Positions 40,014 through 49,297 of a DNA stretch of 64,000 bases are shown here, one piece after another. Source of the stretch: Leishmania martiniquensis (Eukaryota > Euglenozoa > Kinetoplastea > Trypanosomatida > Trypanosomatidae); assembly GCF_017916325.1 (NCBI RefSeq), contig NC_090163.1, forward strand, positions 627,501 to 691,500. The letters run 5' to 3'. Numbering within the stretch: the stretch's first letter is position 1; every line of letters begins with the position of its first letter. The notes below the pieces were generated by a model. The model did not search any database and was not told the DNA's origin. It saw nothing but the letters and a program-made list of their open reading frames with translations. A program made the position numbers and the translations under genes.

Positions 40014-40065
40014 CTGGTAAAAGACGAAGGAGGTGGCAATGGGGCAGGTGGGGGGAGGATGAACG
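40014..40065 (-). promoter_or_regulatory. predicted spliced-leader acceptor for RPN2
   Basis: The minus strand reads CCTCCTTCGTCTTTTACCAG with AG at 40015-40014, preceded by a C-rich tract. The predicted 5' UTR is 120 nt. Confidence 0.65.
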
Positions 40066-40696
40066 TCAGTGAGTGAGGGGCTTACGGTTGTATAGAGGAA
40101 CTCAGAGGAGACCACGGGAAAAAAAAGGAGTCTCAGCCGGCGCGATGAATAAGCGTACACCCTAACGAACAAAGACGAAGGGATCGGAATAAGCGCGAGC
40201 ACCAGCTCTCGAACGTCGTGTGTGTCTACTCTGCCCAGATAGGGGAGAGGGGTGAATAGCCGGCGTCCTGAAAGAAGGGGAGGAGGGAGGGAGAGAGGGA
40301 GGGGCAAAGAACAGGAGAGAGAAAAAAGGGCGTGTACAAGGTGGATCAAGACGAGGGCACCGAAGCACGTCTCTTTGACGAAGCGCCATGCAAGGCAGCA
40401 GTACGGAGAGGTGTGAGTGTTTGCGTGCGCAGGTGCACACGAGCCGCCAGAGCGTGAAGCGGGGGGAGGGGAGAGGAAACGTCAACGAGAGAGGAGGAGG
40501 AGAAGGGCGCGCATTGGGAGGGATCTCGTACAACGCCGAGCCCGTCTTTGCTGCGGGTGTGACAGAGCATTACAATCACAGAAAGAAACGGAGAGAGAAA
40601 AGGCGCCCACCCTACTGTGGGAAAGGTGGGGCAGTAAGGGTGCACTTGCCCGTCATTGAGAAAGCGCGGCAGACCTCCTCGCACATGAACACGCAC

Positions 40697-40711
40697 ATAT
40701 ATATATATATA
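40697..40711. repeat. (AT)n microsatellite
   Basis: Uninterrupted alternating A/T of 15 nt in a GC-rich spacer. Similar runs occur at 20568-20579, 48533-48548 and about 49900-49916. Confidence 0.85.
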
Positions 40712-40885
40712 CTAACTGTAATCGGTGCATTTTTTGTGATGCTATAGTGGTTCCCATTATTGTCCTGCGCCATTTTCGGCGCCCTTCGCGGCGACTTACT
40801 TACGCGAGTTGCCCATTCCTTCGCTGGATAGTAAAGAAAAGAACTGCGCACCAATGGGGGTGCGAAAGGAAACGGGCCGAAAACG

Positions 40886-40953
40886 GAGAGGTGCGACGTT
40901 CAGCCCCCCCCAGCAGAGGGGTTGGGGGAGGGGGGCTGAACGTCGCACCTCTC
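40886..40953 (-). repeat. 24-bp perfect inverted repeat (hairpin) in the NSUN5 3' UTR
   Basis: The left arm 40886-40909 (starting gagaggtgcgacgttcag) is exactly complementary to the right arm 40930-40953 (ending ctgaacgtcgcacctctc). The loop is 20 nt. It begins 85 nt past the NSUN5 stop codon on the transcript and lies well before the RPN2 acceptor, so it should be in the NSUN5 3' UTR. Confidence 0.92.
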
Positions 40954-41038
40954 GATAAAAGTCACCGCCGCCTTTTGCCTCCCTCCTCTGCCGCCCCCCC
41001 TCAGCCTCACGCAGATACAGACGAAGGGAGGGGGGCAC

Positions 41039-42808
41039 TTAGCAAACGCGGTCAAAGCGGGCAACGTAGAAGCCGTTCGTCGCGTCCGTCACCGGATCGC
41101 AGCGGATTGTGAAGCGCAGCGGATGCGCATCGCCCTTCCTCTCAATACCACGTGTCTTCCATGTCTTGGGCATAATGTTGCTCAGTTGCCAGCCGCGCGC
41201 CTTCACCCGGTCGTCATCCAGCACCTGCCGCACAACCTCCTCGTTTTCTTCCTCGTGCACGGAGCACGTCGAGTAGACAACGGTCCGGCAGTGGTCAAAG
41301 GAGAGCAGGGAGTGCGCCAGGAGCTTGCGCTGTAGCCGAGCCAGCCTCTCTACCCGCTCTCCCTTCATAGAGAAGTCGTTGCCCTGTGCGTCGGGGTCGA
41401 TGGCACCATTGGCAGTGGCCTGCTCGCCACCGTCATCTAGCTGCCCCTCCACCGCCGCCTCTCCTCCTTCGGCGTTCCTGTCATGGCCGCCGCTCCGACC
41501 GCCCGAGTGATAGGAAACAAGCTCATCAGTCTTCGGGTCCTCGAGCCTGTCTCGCTGCTGCTGCTGCTGCTCGTGCTGGTGGTATTGCTGAAGGGCCACG
41601 TCGACGCGCGTCATGACACCGCTCGCGCTGCAGCTGGGATCGAGCAGGATACCCTCTGTCGCCGCGCGGTCGTCAGAAGAGAGCCCAAAAAAGTCTGTAT
41701 TCACGACGTTCACATAATCCGCCGCGCCGAGTGACGTGACCCGCTTCGCCAGCAGCTCTGCGCGCCGCTCATCACGCTCGGTCGCCATAATCTTCACATG
41801 TGGTGCACCGAGTGCCGCGAGCTGCGTTGTTTTGTTGCCTGGTGCGGCACAGGCATCGACGATGTACTCCAGCGGCTTGCGTATCGTCGACGCCGTCCCC
41901 TTGCTGCCCCGCTCCCTCACCGGCACCTTACCATCCACCGCACCCTTTCCACCGAGGCGGCTGCTTGCCACGTCCACCTCGCCCACTTCGACCGGCACTG
42001 CGTCGAGCAGCACCGCTGCAGGAAGGCAGGAGGCGCGATCTTGCAGAATAAGCTGGCCGCTACGCACCGCCGGGTGCGCATGCATATCTGTACCAGGCGG
42101 GAGCACCAGCAGATGCGGCACAACCGGATCCTGCGTGAACTCGGGCAGCGGGCCGCGCGGCCGCGACGACGCGCGTCGTGTGACACGCTTGTTGCCAGCT
42201 TGTTGCTCCGGGTACGAGCTGGCAGCGGCGTTACTGTCATCGCTCGCACCGTCGCGGGCGCGCTTTCGCGCTTCCCCGGAGCGACGCAGTCGACCGACCA
42301 TCTCCTCCACTGATATTTTGAGTGTGTTGACGCGAGCGTAGCGCGGCAACCGCACTGAGTTGCGTGTGGGCGCGCCATCGAAGCTGTCCCTCCTCCTCCC
42401 TCTCGCTCCGCCCGACGTCCCGGTCGCCGCCTCATCCTCCCAATTCTCGTTGCTGCGCGGTGGAATGGCGTGGTGTTTGCGCACCTGCCAGTACGCGTCA
42501 CGCAGGTAGGAGGCCGACTGCGTGACGGCACGTGCGGTGCTGTCGTTGTGCGTGTTCACCCCTTTGCCGAGCACCACGTCGTAGGTCATGCACATCGCCA
42601 AGTCCTGGTTCGCGTGCGGGTAGTACTTGAGGAACTCCGCCACCTCCAGCACATCTGCAAGCAGCTCGTAGTGGCGCAGCGTCTCGCACACAACAGCGTA
42701 CGTCTGCTTTTTCTTTTGCACGTCTTTTCGTAGACAGAGCGCCTTGGCCGTACCATTGCCCTCCCGCACGATGCGAACAATCTCAGCTGCTTGGCGATAC
42801 ACGTCCAT
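41039..42808 (-). CDS. NSUN5: NSUN5/Rcm1-type RNA (cytosine-5) methyltransferase
   Basis: 589 residues from the ATG at 42806-42808. NSUN5 (yeast Rcm1) makes one m5C in large-subunit rRNA using S-adenosylmethionine. The N-terminal region (TYAVVCETLRHYELLADVLE) matches the family's helical pre-domain. The catalytic domain shows the strand VPHLLVLPPGTDMHAHPAV and the RNA-contact motif GQLILQDRASCLPA. It also has SAM motif I VDACAAPGNKTTQLAA, motif IV LLDPSCSASG with C393, and motif VI YSTCSVHEEENE with C515; both catalytic cysteines are present. Ser/Arg-rich and Gln/His-rich insertions (about 175-225 and 405-475) lengthen it relative to the human protein. The end (LRFTIRCDPVTDATNGFYVA) is the usual NSUN closing block. 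NSUN5 fits better than NSUN2 or NSUN4 because of the pre-domain and motif VI wording. Confidence 0.93.
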   Translation of the reverse strand: MDVYRQAAEIVRIVREGNGTAKALCLRKDVQKKKQTYAVVCETLRHYELLADVLEVAEFLKYYPHANQDLAMCMTYDVVLGKGVNTHNDSTARAVTQSASYLRDAYWQVRKHHAIPPRSNENWEDEAATGTSGGARGRRRDSFDGAPTRNSVRLPRYARVNTLKISVEEMVGRLRRSGEARKRARDGASDDSNAAASSYPEQQAGNKRVTRRASSRPRGPLPEFTQDPVVPHLLVLPPGTDMHAHPAVRSGQLILQDRASCLPAAVLLDAVPVEVGEVDVASSRLGGKGAVDGKVPVRERGSKGTASTIRKPLEYIVDACAAPGNKTTQLAALGAPHVKIMATERDERRAELLAKRVTSLGAADYVNVVNTDFFGLSSDDRAATEGILLDPSCSASGVMTRVDVALQQYHQHEQQQQQRDRLEDPKTDELVSYHSGGRSGGHDRNAEGGEAAVEGQLDDGGEQATANGAIDPDAQGNDFSMKGERVERLARLQRKLLAHSLLSFDHCRTVVYSTCSVHEEENEEVVRQVLDDDRVKARGWQLSNIMPKTWKTRGIERKGDAHPLRFTIRCDPVTDATNGFYVARFDRVC

Positions 42809-43615
42809 CTGCGCACGCCTGTCTGTCGAGCGTTCTCTTTATAGCCTCCTTGCTTGTCGCCGCTGCCTTTTCTGATCCGCTGACGGGATGGCAGGCTAAG
42901 GCATGCATGAGAGGGGGAGGGAGGCCTGATCGAAGCCGCTGAGGCAAAGCGGCAAAGGAGGGGCACAGCACTTTTTGGTGCGCAGGGGGGAAGGGGTCCC
43001 GTTGTGAGTGAAAGCGGGCCAACGTAAAGAACAGCGAGCTCGGAGAAGAGTTGGGAGGGGGAGAGGGGGTGGGGAGGGCTGCGCGGGAGAGGCGGTAAGA
43101 GAGGACAGAGCGCACATGCGAGGAGCTGATAGACGCATGCGATAGCACCACGTGCTGACCCGCCACAGGCGGCCATGGACAGTGTCCAGCATGGGGAATA
43201 CTTTGGTATCCCTTCCGAGACGCCTGCTTGCATGAGCACGTTCGACAACACAATCGAAGAAGCGGGGAGGCAGTTACTAGAACACCGCGGGCGGTGATGT
43301 ACCTCTTAGCCAAGGCCTTTGCTAGAAGCCTTCCCTCCCCCGCCCCCTGCCTCCACGGCGCCAGACTTCGCTCGCTTCTTTGCTCCCCAACGTTGAGTAC
43401 GCAGGCATCTATGGTCGCTAGACATGTGTCCACGTCCGTGTCTATGTCTCTATGCAGTCGAGCGTGAGTACGTGAGGGCGCAGCACGTCGTGCATAGCAG
43501 AGTGAACCCTTCCCTCCCTCTGACTCCTCTTCCAGCGCGTCCGTCTCTCCAGGAATGAGCCGCCATGGAAGCAACGCTCTGGCCGTCCAGAATTCGCCCT
43601 CTCCCCCTTGCACCC
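42809..43615 (-). other. 0.8-kb intergenic spacer
   Basis: It contains the NSUN5 acceptor region and purine-rich runs around 42905-42960 and 43040-43090. No supported gene. Confidence 0.5.
42896..42926 (-). promoter_or_regulatory. predicted spliced-leader acceptor for NSUN5
   Basis: The minus strand reads a CCTCCCTCCCCCTCTC tract, then CTTAG with AG at 42897-42896. The predicted 5' UTR is 87 nt. Further AGs closer to the ATG are possible. Confidence 0.45.
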
Positions 43616-46447
43616 TCAAAAAAAGTGCTCCCACACGTGTAGATCAACGTCGATGCAGCAGGCCTGCGACGTCATCGTGCTCGCCGGCGAAGAGCGACTG
43701 CGGCGTTGGGAACGAGTGGGAAGAGCGGCGACACGACGGCACGACTTTAGCCACGCAGCATCGAACAAAAACGCAGGCGTCACGGAGTACGACGGAAGAG
43801 GAGAACAGGGGTGGGAGGAGGAAAAGGCTGTGGTGCCGGTGGCCACTGCAGGTGATGCCGCACCTCCTCCAGTGTCATCGTTAGCTACCGTCACACCTGG
43901 TGTCGAGACACTGTTCCTTTTAAGGGACCTATTGAGGGCAGCCGCCAGCAGACGCATCTGCCGAACTGTGAAACGACCCCGCTTCTCGGCCAGCAACGGC
44001 GCGCAACCAGCACTGCCTGACGCTCCAGCGGCACCTGCAGGCGCCACGTCTACGGCCGCATCATGCGCGACACATACCACCACGGTCTGCATGCACCCTG
44101 CCACCCGCAGCGCTTGCACAGTCGCAAATTCGTGGCGGAAGAAGTCACGGCGCAAGTCCCCCACGGTTGGCAGCACATGCGCATTCACTAGCAGCACACC
44201 ACCAGGCCGCAGCCGCCGCGCGCAGAGTTCCACAAGCGTTTCTTCGTGCATCATGCGCTCTTTATTGGGGTCGTAGCAGTCGAGAAATATCAGGCTGTAC
44301 TGCACCAACGACGGCGCGGCCGCAGCGGTTGCCGCGCTTGCCGCTCCTCGCGTGGATGGTGGTATCCGCGCATGCGCAGGAGGCCATGGGCGATCTGCTT
44401 GCAAAGGCAAAGAGGAAGCAACAGGATGTGCTGCCGCGCGAGCGGCGCGGGAGGTTCGATGCCGGGCAGCGGCACCGCGTGGCACTGTTGCACTGGCGGG
44501 GAAGGAGGTGCCGCCTCGGAGATACGTGTAGGCGTCTTGCAAAAAACAAACGTACTCGCCTCTGCTTCGCTGCGACTGGAGCGGTGTTTCGGCCGCTTCC
44601 GCTGCTGCGCCACCCCAGCCGGGCGCACACTTGGTGCCCTTTGCGGCTCTGCTGGGCCTTGCGGGCAGTGGCGCGGTCAGCCCCTCCATCAGGCTGGTGG
44701 CTTCCTGCCGCGTCGCCCTGAACGCAACTGGTGTGGCGCTCCTGCGGTGAATCAGATCCGCCACCCATTCCATTGGCGCTCGACTCCCGAGCGAGGCAGC
44801 AGGGCACGCGCCAGCGGCTGCAGTTGCTGTCGTATCCGCTGTCCCTGCAGACCTGAGGGGCGAACCTTTTCGCCGGTACGGGAAGGCTGCCGGCTTCAAC
44901 GCCTCGCAGGTCAGCACTGCGTCGATCGCAGGGAACTGTCCGTGTTCACAACACGCTAGCAATACTGCCGGCTCCACCTCCACAATGTGCAGCGGCACTG
45001 ATGGGGGTAGCAGTGCGTCCAAGCACTGCCCCAACACATTGCCACCGAGTCCTAGCACTAAAACGGCATCGTGTGCTGTGCAAGGCAACAGCTCGGCCAG
45101 CGACGCAATGTACGCCTCTTGGCCGGCCTCCGGCGCCCCCGACAGCGACCGGGGTGCGGCTGCAGTTGCCGCTGCCTCTGATGCGGCCCGCTTGCGGCAC
45201 ATGCGCGGCAGGGCAGCACCGCTTCGACTGCTTCGCGACGGCAGCGCTGCTAACCTGTGCCCGCTCCCCGCCACGCCCATGACATTCCCATCTGTGCCGC
45301 CCTCCGAGAGTACGCTCCTCCACGTCCGCGGGTTCGCGTGCCACGCCGCGTACACGAGTAGGCCAAAGTGCAACATGTGTCGCGGGTAGCATTCCAGCGC
45401 CGTCTGCCAGCCGGGCAGCAGGAGTGACTGCACAGCAAAAGACGCCGGGCGCGGGTTGCTGACTACGTCGCTGCTCACAATGTGCAAGCTGTGCAACCTT
45501 ATCATCTGTGCCGTCGGTGTCGTGGGCACGGTAGAGGCCCACGAATGTGTGGTGTTTGAGAAAATGTGGCGCTGTGGATCCAGAGAGTGCGCCGCCTGTG
45601 ACGTTGCGGTGACCACGGACGGCGCTGGCGAAGCAACCGCCTCCTCTGCTGAGCGTTCGAGGGGGTGCGCGAATGCCCTGCTGATGCGATGCAGCAGCGG
45701 GCGCAGGCCCATCGGATGAAGCGAAGAGCAGAGCGAGGATCGTAAAGGGGGGCGACGTCCATTGGCGGACTGGGAGTCACCGGTATGGGCCACATCGCTG
45801 TGCTTCAGCAGCCCAAGCGAGCCTTTCCCGCTCGAGCTGCCGTGCGTATTTGCTGCCCATTTAGGCGACTCCAGCGACAGCGCCGCTGCAGCTGCTTTTC
45901 CGGCGGCGCACTCGACCTCGAGCACCGATTCAGCCCACAAAACCACGTAGCTCTCTAGCACCTGGCACGGATATGCGGATGTCACGTGTGTGGTGCAGCG
46001 GCGGCAAATCACCGAGTATGGCATGGCGCTAGCCTCAAGTGCAGTCGACAGTACCGCTTCGGCTACGCTCTCATGCACCGCGTACGGCTTGCCGGCGGAG
46101 GCGCCGCACTTCAGCGGTGTTTCAGCGGGCTGGAGAGTAGCTGCTGTGAATGCCTCCAAGCCTTTTTGGAGCTCTTCGACGAGGCTCGTGCGCCTGCGCT
46201 TGCGCTGAGGCAGTGGTGGCCCAGCGCTGGATCCATCAGGCCCTCCTATTGAGTCCCCCATAGCAGGTATACTGGCCCCAGCGGGCCCGACAAGAGCAGG
46301 CGCAAACTCGCGGTACAGGTAATCCGCCGCGCGCTCCCATCCGCCTTTGCAGAGGCGTCGATACAGTGCCGTGTAGGGAAAGTGCGCTCGAATCTCGCGC
46401 TCAATCGCTGTGTTCGCCAGCGCCAAGAGGGCCTCATCGCTACCCAT
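43616..46447 (-). CDS. spermidine-synthase-like (METTL13-type) methyltransferase-fold protein
   Basis: 943 residues from the ATG at 46445-46447 (MGSDEALLALANTAIERE); the frame continues upstream, but a pyrimidine tract and acceptor at 46452 cut it. Residues 1-330 are partly helical with no recognised domain. Residues from about 455 form a Rossmann-like SAM or aminopropyl-donor site: VLVLGLGGNVLGQ (G466, G468, G469), then LHIVEVEPAVLL with an acidic residue at the end of strand 2. Later come YSLIFLDCYDPNKERM (D723) and LRPGGVLLVNAH, typical of spermidine-synthase-like proteins. Ala/Pro-rich insertions separate these blocks. The wording is closer to the spermidine-synthase-like methyltransferases (METTL13 C-terminal half, bacterial homologues) than to true aminopropyltransferases. 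It might methylate a protein. The substrate is unknown. Confidence 0.8.
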   Translation of the reverse strand: MGSDEALLALANTAIEREIRAHFPYTALYRRLCKGGWERAADYLYREFAPALVGPAGASIPAMGDSIGGPDGSSAGPPLPQRKRRRTSLVEELQKGLEAFTAATLQPAETPLKCGASAGKPYAVHESVAEAVLSTALEASAMPYSVICRRCTTHVTSAYPCQVLESYVVLWAESVLEVECAAGKAAAAALSLESPKWAANTHGSSSGKGSLGLLKHSDVAHTGDSQSANGRRPPLRSSLCSSLHPMGLRPLLHRISRAFAHPLERSAEEAVASPAPSVVTATSQAAHSLDPQRHIFSNTTHSWASTVPTTPTAQMIRLHSLHIVSSDVVSNPRPASFAVQSLLLPGWQTALECYPRHMLHFGLLVYAAWHANPRTWRSVLSEGGTDGNVMGVAGSGHRLAALPSRSSRSGAALPRMCRKRAASEAAATAAAPRSLSGAPEAGQEAYIASLAELLPCTAHDAVLVLGLGGNVLGQCLDALLPPSVPLHIVEVEPAVLLACCEHGQFPAIDAVLTCEALKPAAFPYRRKGSPLRSAGTADTTATAAAGACPAASLGSRAPMEWVADLIHRRSATPVAFRATRQEATSLMEGLTAPLPARPSRAAKGTKCAPGWGGAAAEAAETPLQSQRSRGEYVCFLQDAYTYLRGGTSFPASATVPRGAAARHRTSRAARAAAHPVASSLPLQADRPWPPAHARIPPSTRGAASAATAAAAPSLVQYSLIFLDCYDPNKERMMHEETLVELCARRLRPGGVLLVNAHVLPTVGDLRRDFFRHEFATVQALRVAGCMQTVVVCVAHDAAVDVAPAGAAGASGSAGCAPLLAEKRGRFTVRQMRLLAAALNRSLKRNSVSTPGVTVANDDTGGGAASPAVATGTTAFSSSHPCSPLPSYSVTPAFLFDAAWLKSCRRVAALPTRSQRRSRSSPASTMTSQACCIDVDLHVWEHFF

Positions 46448-46451
46448 TTTG

Positions 46452-46492
46452 CTTTGAGAGAGGAGGGGGCGAGGGGGCGCAGAGGAAGCACA
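46452..46492 (-). promoter_or_regulatory. predicted spliced-leader acceptor for the methyltransferase-fold gene
   Basis: A clear CT tract (46492-46456) ends in CAAAG with AG at 46453-46452, just 4 nt before the ATG. The next AG upstream on the minus strand is about 50 nt away, before the tract. Confidence 0.6.
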
Positions 46493-48532
46493 GGCACACA
46501 AACGACTGCGTCGTGAGCCCGCATGCGTGCCTCCTGCTGTGCGTCCCTCTGTTGTTTGCGCACCTCACCGCAAGGCGGTTCGATTTTGTGTAAGCTGTGA
46601 CGCCCCGAGCTCCCCCGCTCGTGAATGGAAGCGAGAAAACAAAAGCCCTGTGCGAGGCGTGCGCGTCGCTCCAGAAGCCCTCTCTCCGGGGGGCAGCAGA
46701 GGGCATAGGAGGGTGGGCCACGAAAGGAAGGAGGATCGACGGTCAGAGTGAGGGCGGGACGAGGAAGCGAAAAAAAAATGAAAGAGACGATTGTGCGCAG
46801 CGTCCCCAAGAACTTCGTCCCTTGCCTCCTACTCGAGGTGGCGAGGCCGTCGCACAGGCAGCGAACGCCGCACGCATAGCACCGCCATCCTCACAGGTGC
46901 ATGGCGAGCGGCTGTTGCGCTCCTATGCGTGCGTGCGCCTCCCTGGGAGCGCTCTCCGTCGCGTTCGTGAACCTCTCTCCTCTAAGAGGGCATAGCCAAC
47001 GAAAGATTGTTTGCTTTCGCCTGCTTCTTTTTTGGGGGGATTTCTCCGTCACTATCGACCTCTTCTCCGTGGCGTCGACAGCGCTGAAGGCACACAAATA
47101 AGCGACAACATCTTTAGAGCGATCACCCGAGCGCCAAGGCAAGCAAGGAAAATGGAGGAGAGTGTGCGACAGCGTTCTAGACCTCGTCCAGCGATACGGT
47201 GCTCAGCGAGGGGTATCAGGAAAAATGTGAGGCCGCCGCAAGCGCAACAGCAGCGAAAGGAGCACAGAAGAGAGCACTTAGTGCAGTGAGAGGGCCGCTC
47301 TCTCTCCTCTTCTGTGTCGCCTCGTCGTACACAGCCAATGCGGACGAAAAGGTAGGAGAAGGGGAACGTGCGAGGGAGCCACATCGGCACAGAGAGAGAG
47401 AATGCGAAAAAAAAAAGAAGCACGAGGGGCATGGGCCGCATCGGCAAGACAGCGGAGGTACTGCCAAACGTGAGAAAGAGGGACACACGCACATAAAAGG
47501 GAGATGAAAGCGAAGTTGGACAGGCGGAGAGAGCTGCAGAGGAGATGTAAGGCGAAGACGGCGCAGCGCGAGAGGAGGGAGGGGCAGCGAGACCAGCAGA
47601 GAAGGGTGTCCTCCCCTGAAGGGCGGTAGGCCACCGACGGATAACAAGAACGGCAAAGGGGCGCTAAGAAGGGGGGAGCGGCAGTGCGTCCTGCTGGTGT
47701 ACTCCTCGACTCAGCGAGCGTCGCTTCACCTCACCCTCGCCCCCCCGACCTCCTTCCTTGCGCTCTCTTGCTCTTTAGGACGTGAAAGGGGAGAGGTTAG
47801 GAGGCAGGGAGAAAATTGGTAGGCCCACCGCCGGGCTAGAGAGGGTCCACTAGGCCTCCCCGCACCAAATAGGGAGAGGGGGGGAAGGGGAAGGGCACGG
47901 CACACCTTGGGATACAACTCGCACTGAATGGCGTGCCCGCACGACTAGCACCGCCCTTTCACCCTCGTCCATGCCGCGGCCTCACCAACGAAAGGGAGTG
48001 TACCATGGCCACAGAAGGGAGGGCGGCATCGAATGGTGTACAAGACAGAGTGGCTCCGCGCAGCGGCAAAGGCAGTGACCAGGTGAAGGGGGGGACGGTA
48101 TAGCATTTGTAAAAGTGTATAGACAAGCAAGCCAACAGAGGGGAAGGTGCACGCGCGACGAGTAAACAGATAACGAACGAACACAGATGGTGGTGGTAAG
48201 TGCTTAGAAAGGGTTCAGACGGCGAGGGGGAGGGGTGGAAGCGCGATGGGTCGAGCTAAGACCGAAATTAGGGGAAGGCGGAAGAGGGGAATGGGGATGG
48301 CGGCGACGAGTGTGTGTGTGTGGAGGGGGGAAGGGCGCAGGGGAGGCGAAAAGGAAGACAGGAAGAGGGCCGCACAACGACGAAAAGAGGGAGCGGAGAA
48401 GCGAAAAAAAAAGACATCCGCGAAAAAACGACACGAAAAAAAAGGAAGCGAAGGCACCTCAGAGGCAGAGTGAAAAAAAGGGCAGCACTCTCAGCGCGTC
48501 CCTTGCTGAACCGAATGGTGTGTGTGGCCACC

Positions 48533-48548
48533 ATATATATATATATAT
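48533..48548. repeat. (AT)8 microsatellite
   Basis: Uninterrupted alternating A/T within the long gene-free spacer. Confidence 0.85.
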
Positions 48549-49040
48549 TCGCATGTGTACGTGTGTGTGTGGAGGGGAGGGGAGGGGGGTCGCAGGGGCT
48601 GGTGTGAGGGTTACGTAGGCAATGCCGAGCACCTCGCATAGAGGGGACTTCAACCATCCTACGGCTCGCCGCGTTCTCCGCCTTCGCCCCCTCCTCGAGC
48701 CCCTTAGGGTTCACATACGGCACCGTTCGGCCCCACCGCAACCCTGCGTCACTTCTTCCGTCATGTTTTTCTACCCCAAAACGTACACACACACACACGC
48801 TCTCTCATCGCGCTTCAAGGGCAAATGTGTGCGCCCTTTCGCCACTGTTTTCCAACCACCACGGCCACCAGCAGTGTCACCTATCTGAGTCGCCACGAAG
48901 GGGGGAGGGCGAAGGGGGTCGAGGCACACAAACGCGCAGAGGCGAGAGGAGAGAGGGGAGGGGGGAGCACGGCAGCAGCAGCAGAGGTGGCGTCCAAAGA
49001 AGCAAACAGCGCGTGTAGAGAGCTGACTTCACGTGACATG

Positions 49041-49297
49041 CGCAGTGTAAAGGCACAGATGTAGGCGTGCCTTTGTGTGCATGCGTGTGTGTGTGTTCGC
49101 TCTGTGTCTTGACGGCGCAACTGCCAAGCCTTTCTCACGCACGCACACGCAGACATGCTGACGGACAGGAGAGGAACGCATAAGAGATAGAGACGCCAAG
49201 TCGATGAGGCGACAAAAAAGAATAGCTGCGTGACACGAAAAAAGTGGGGAAGAAGAAAGTGAGAGCCGACAGTGCAGAATACGCGCAGTGTAAAGGC
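49041..49297 (-). repeat. 14-bp direct repeat pair
   Basis: cgcagtgtaaaggc occurs at 49041-49054 and again at 49284-49297. The copies are 243 nt apart and the flanks differ. The significance is unknown; chance is possible but not likely for a mixed-composition 14-mer at this spacing. Confidence 0.6.

Larger units (their letters stand above)
39894..41038 (-). other. 1.1-kb intergenic spacer with a 24-bp hairpin
   Basis: It holds the RPN2 acceptor, an (AT)n run (40697-40711) and a perfect 24-bp inverted repeat (40886-40953) just past the NSUN5 stop. No supported ORF. Confidence 0.55.

Noticed and set aside
39894..40349. N-terminal extension of RPN2
   Set aside because: The acceptor at 40014 cuts it, and the conserved RPN2 N-terminus begins at the ATG at 39893.
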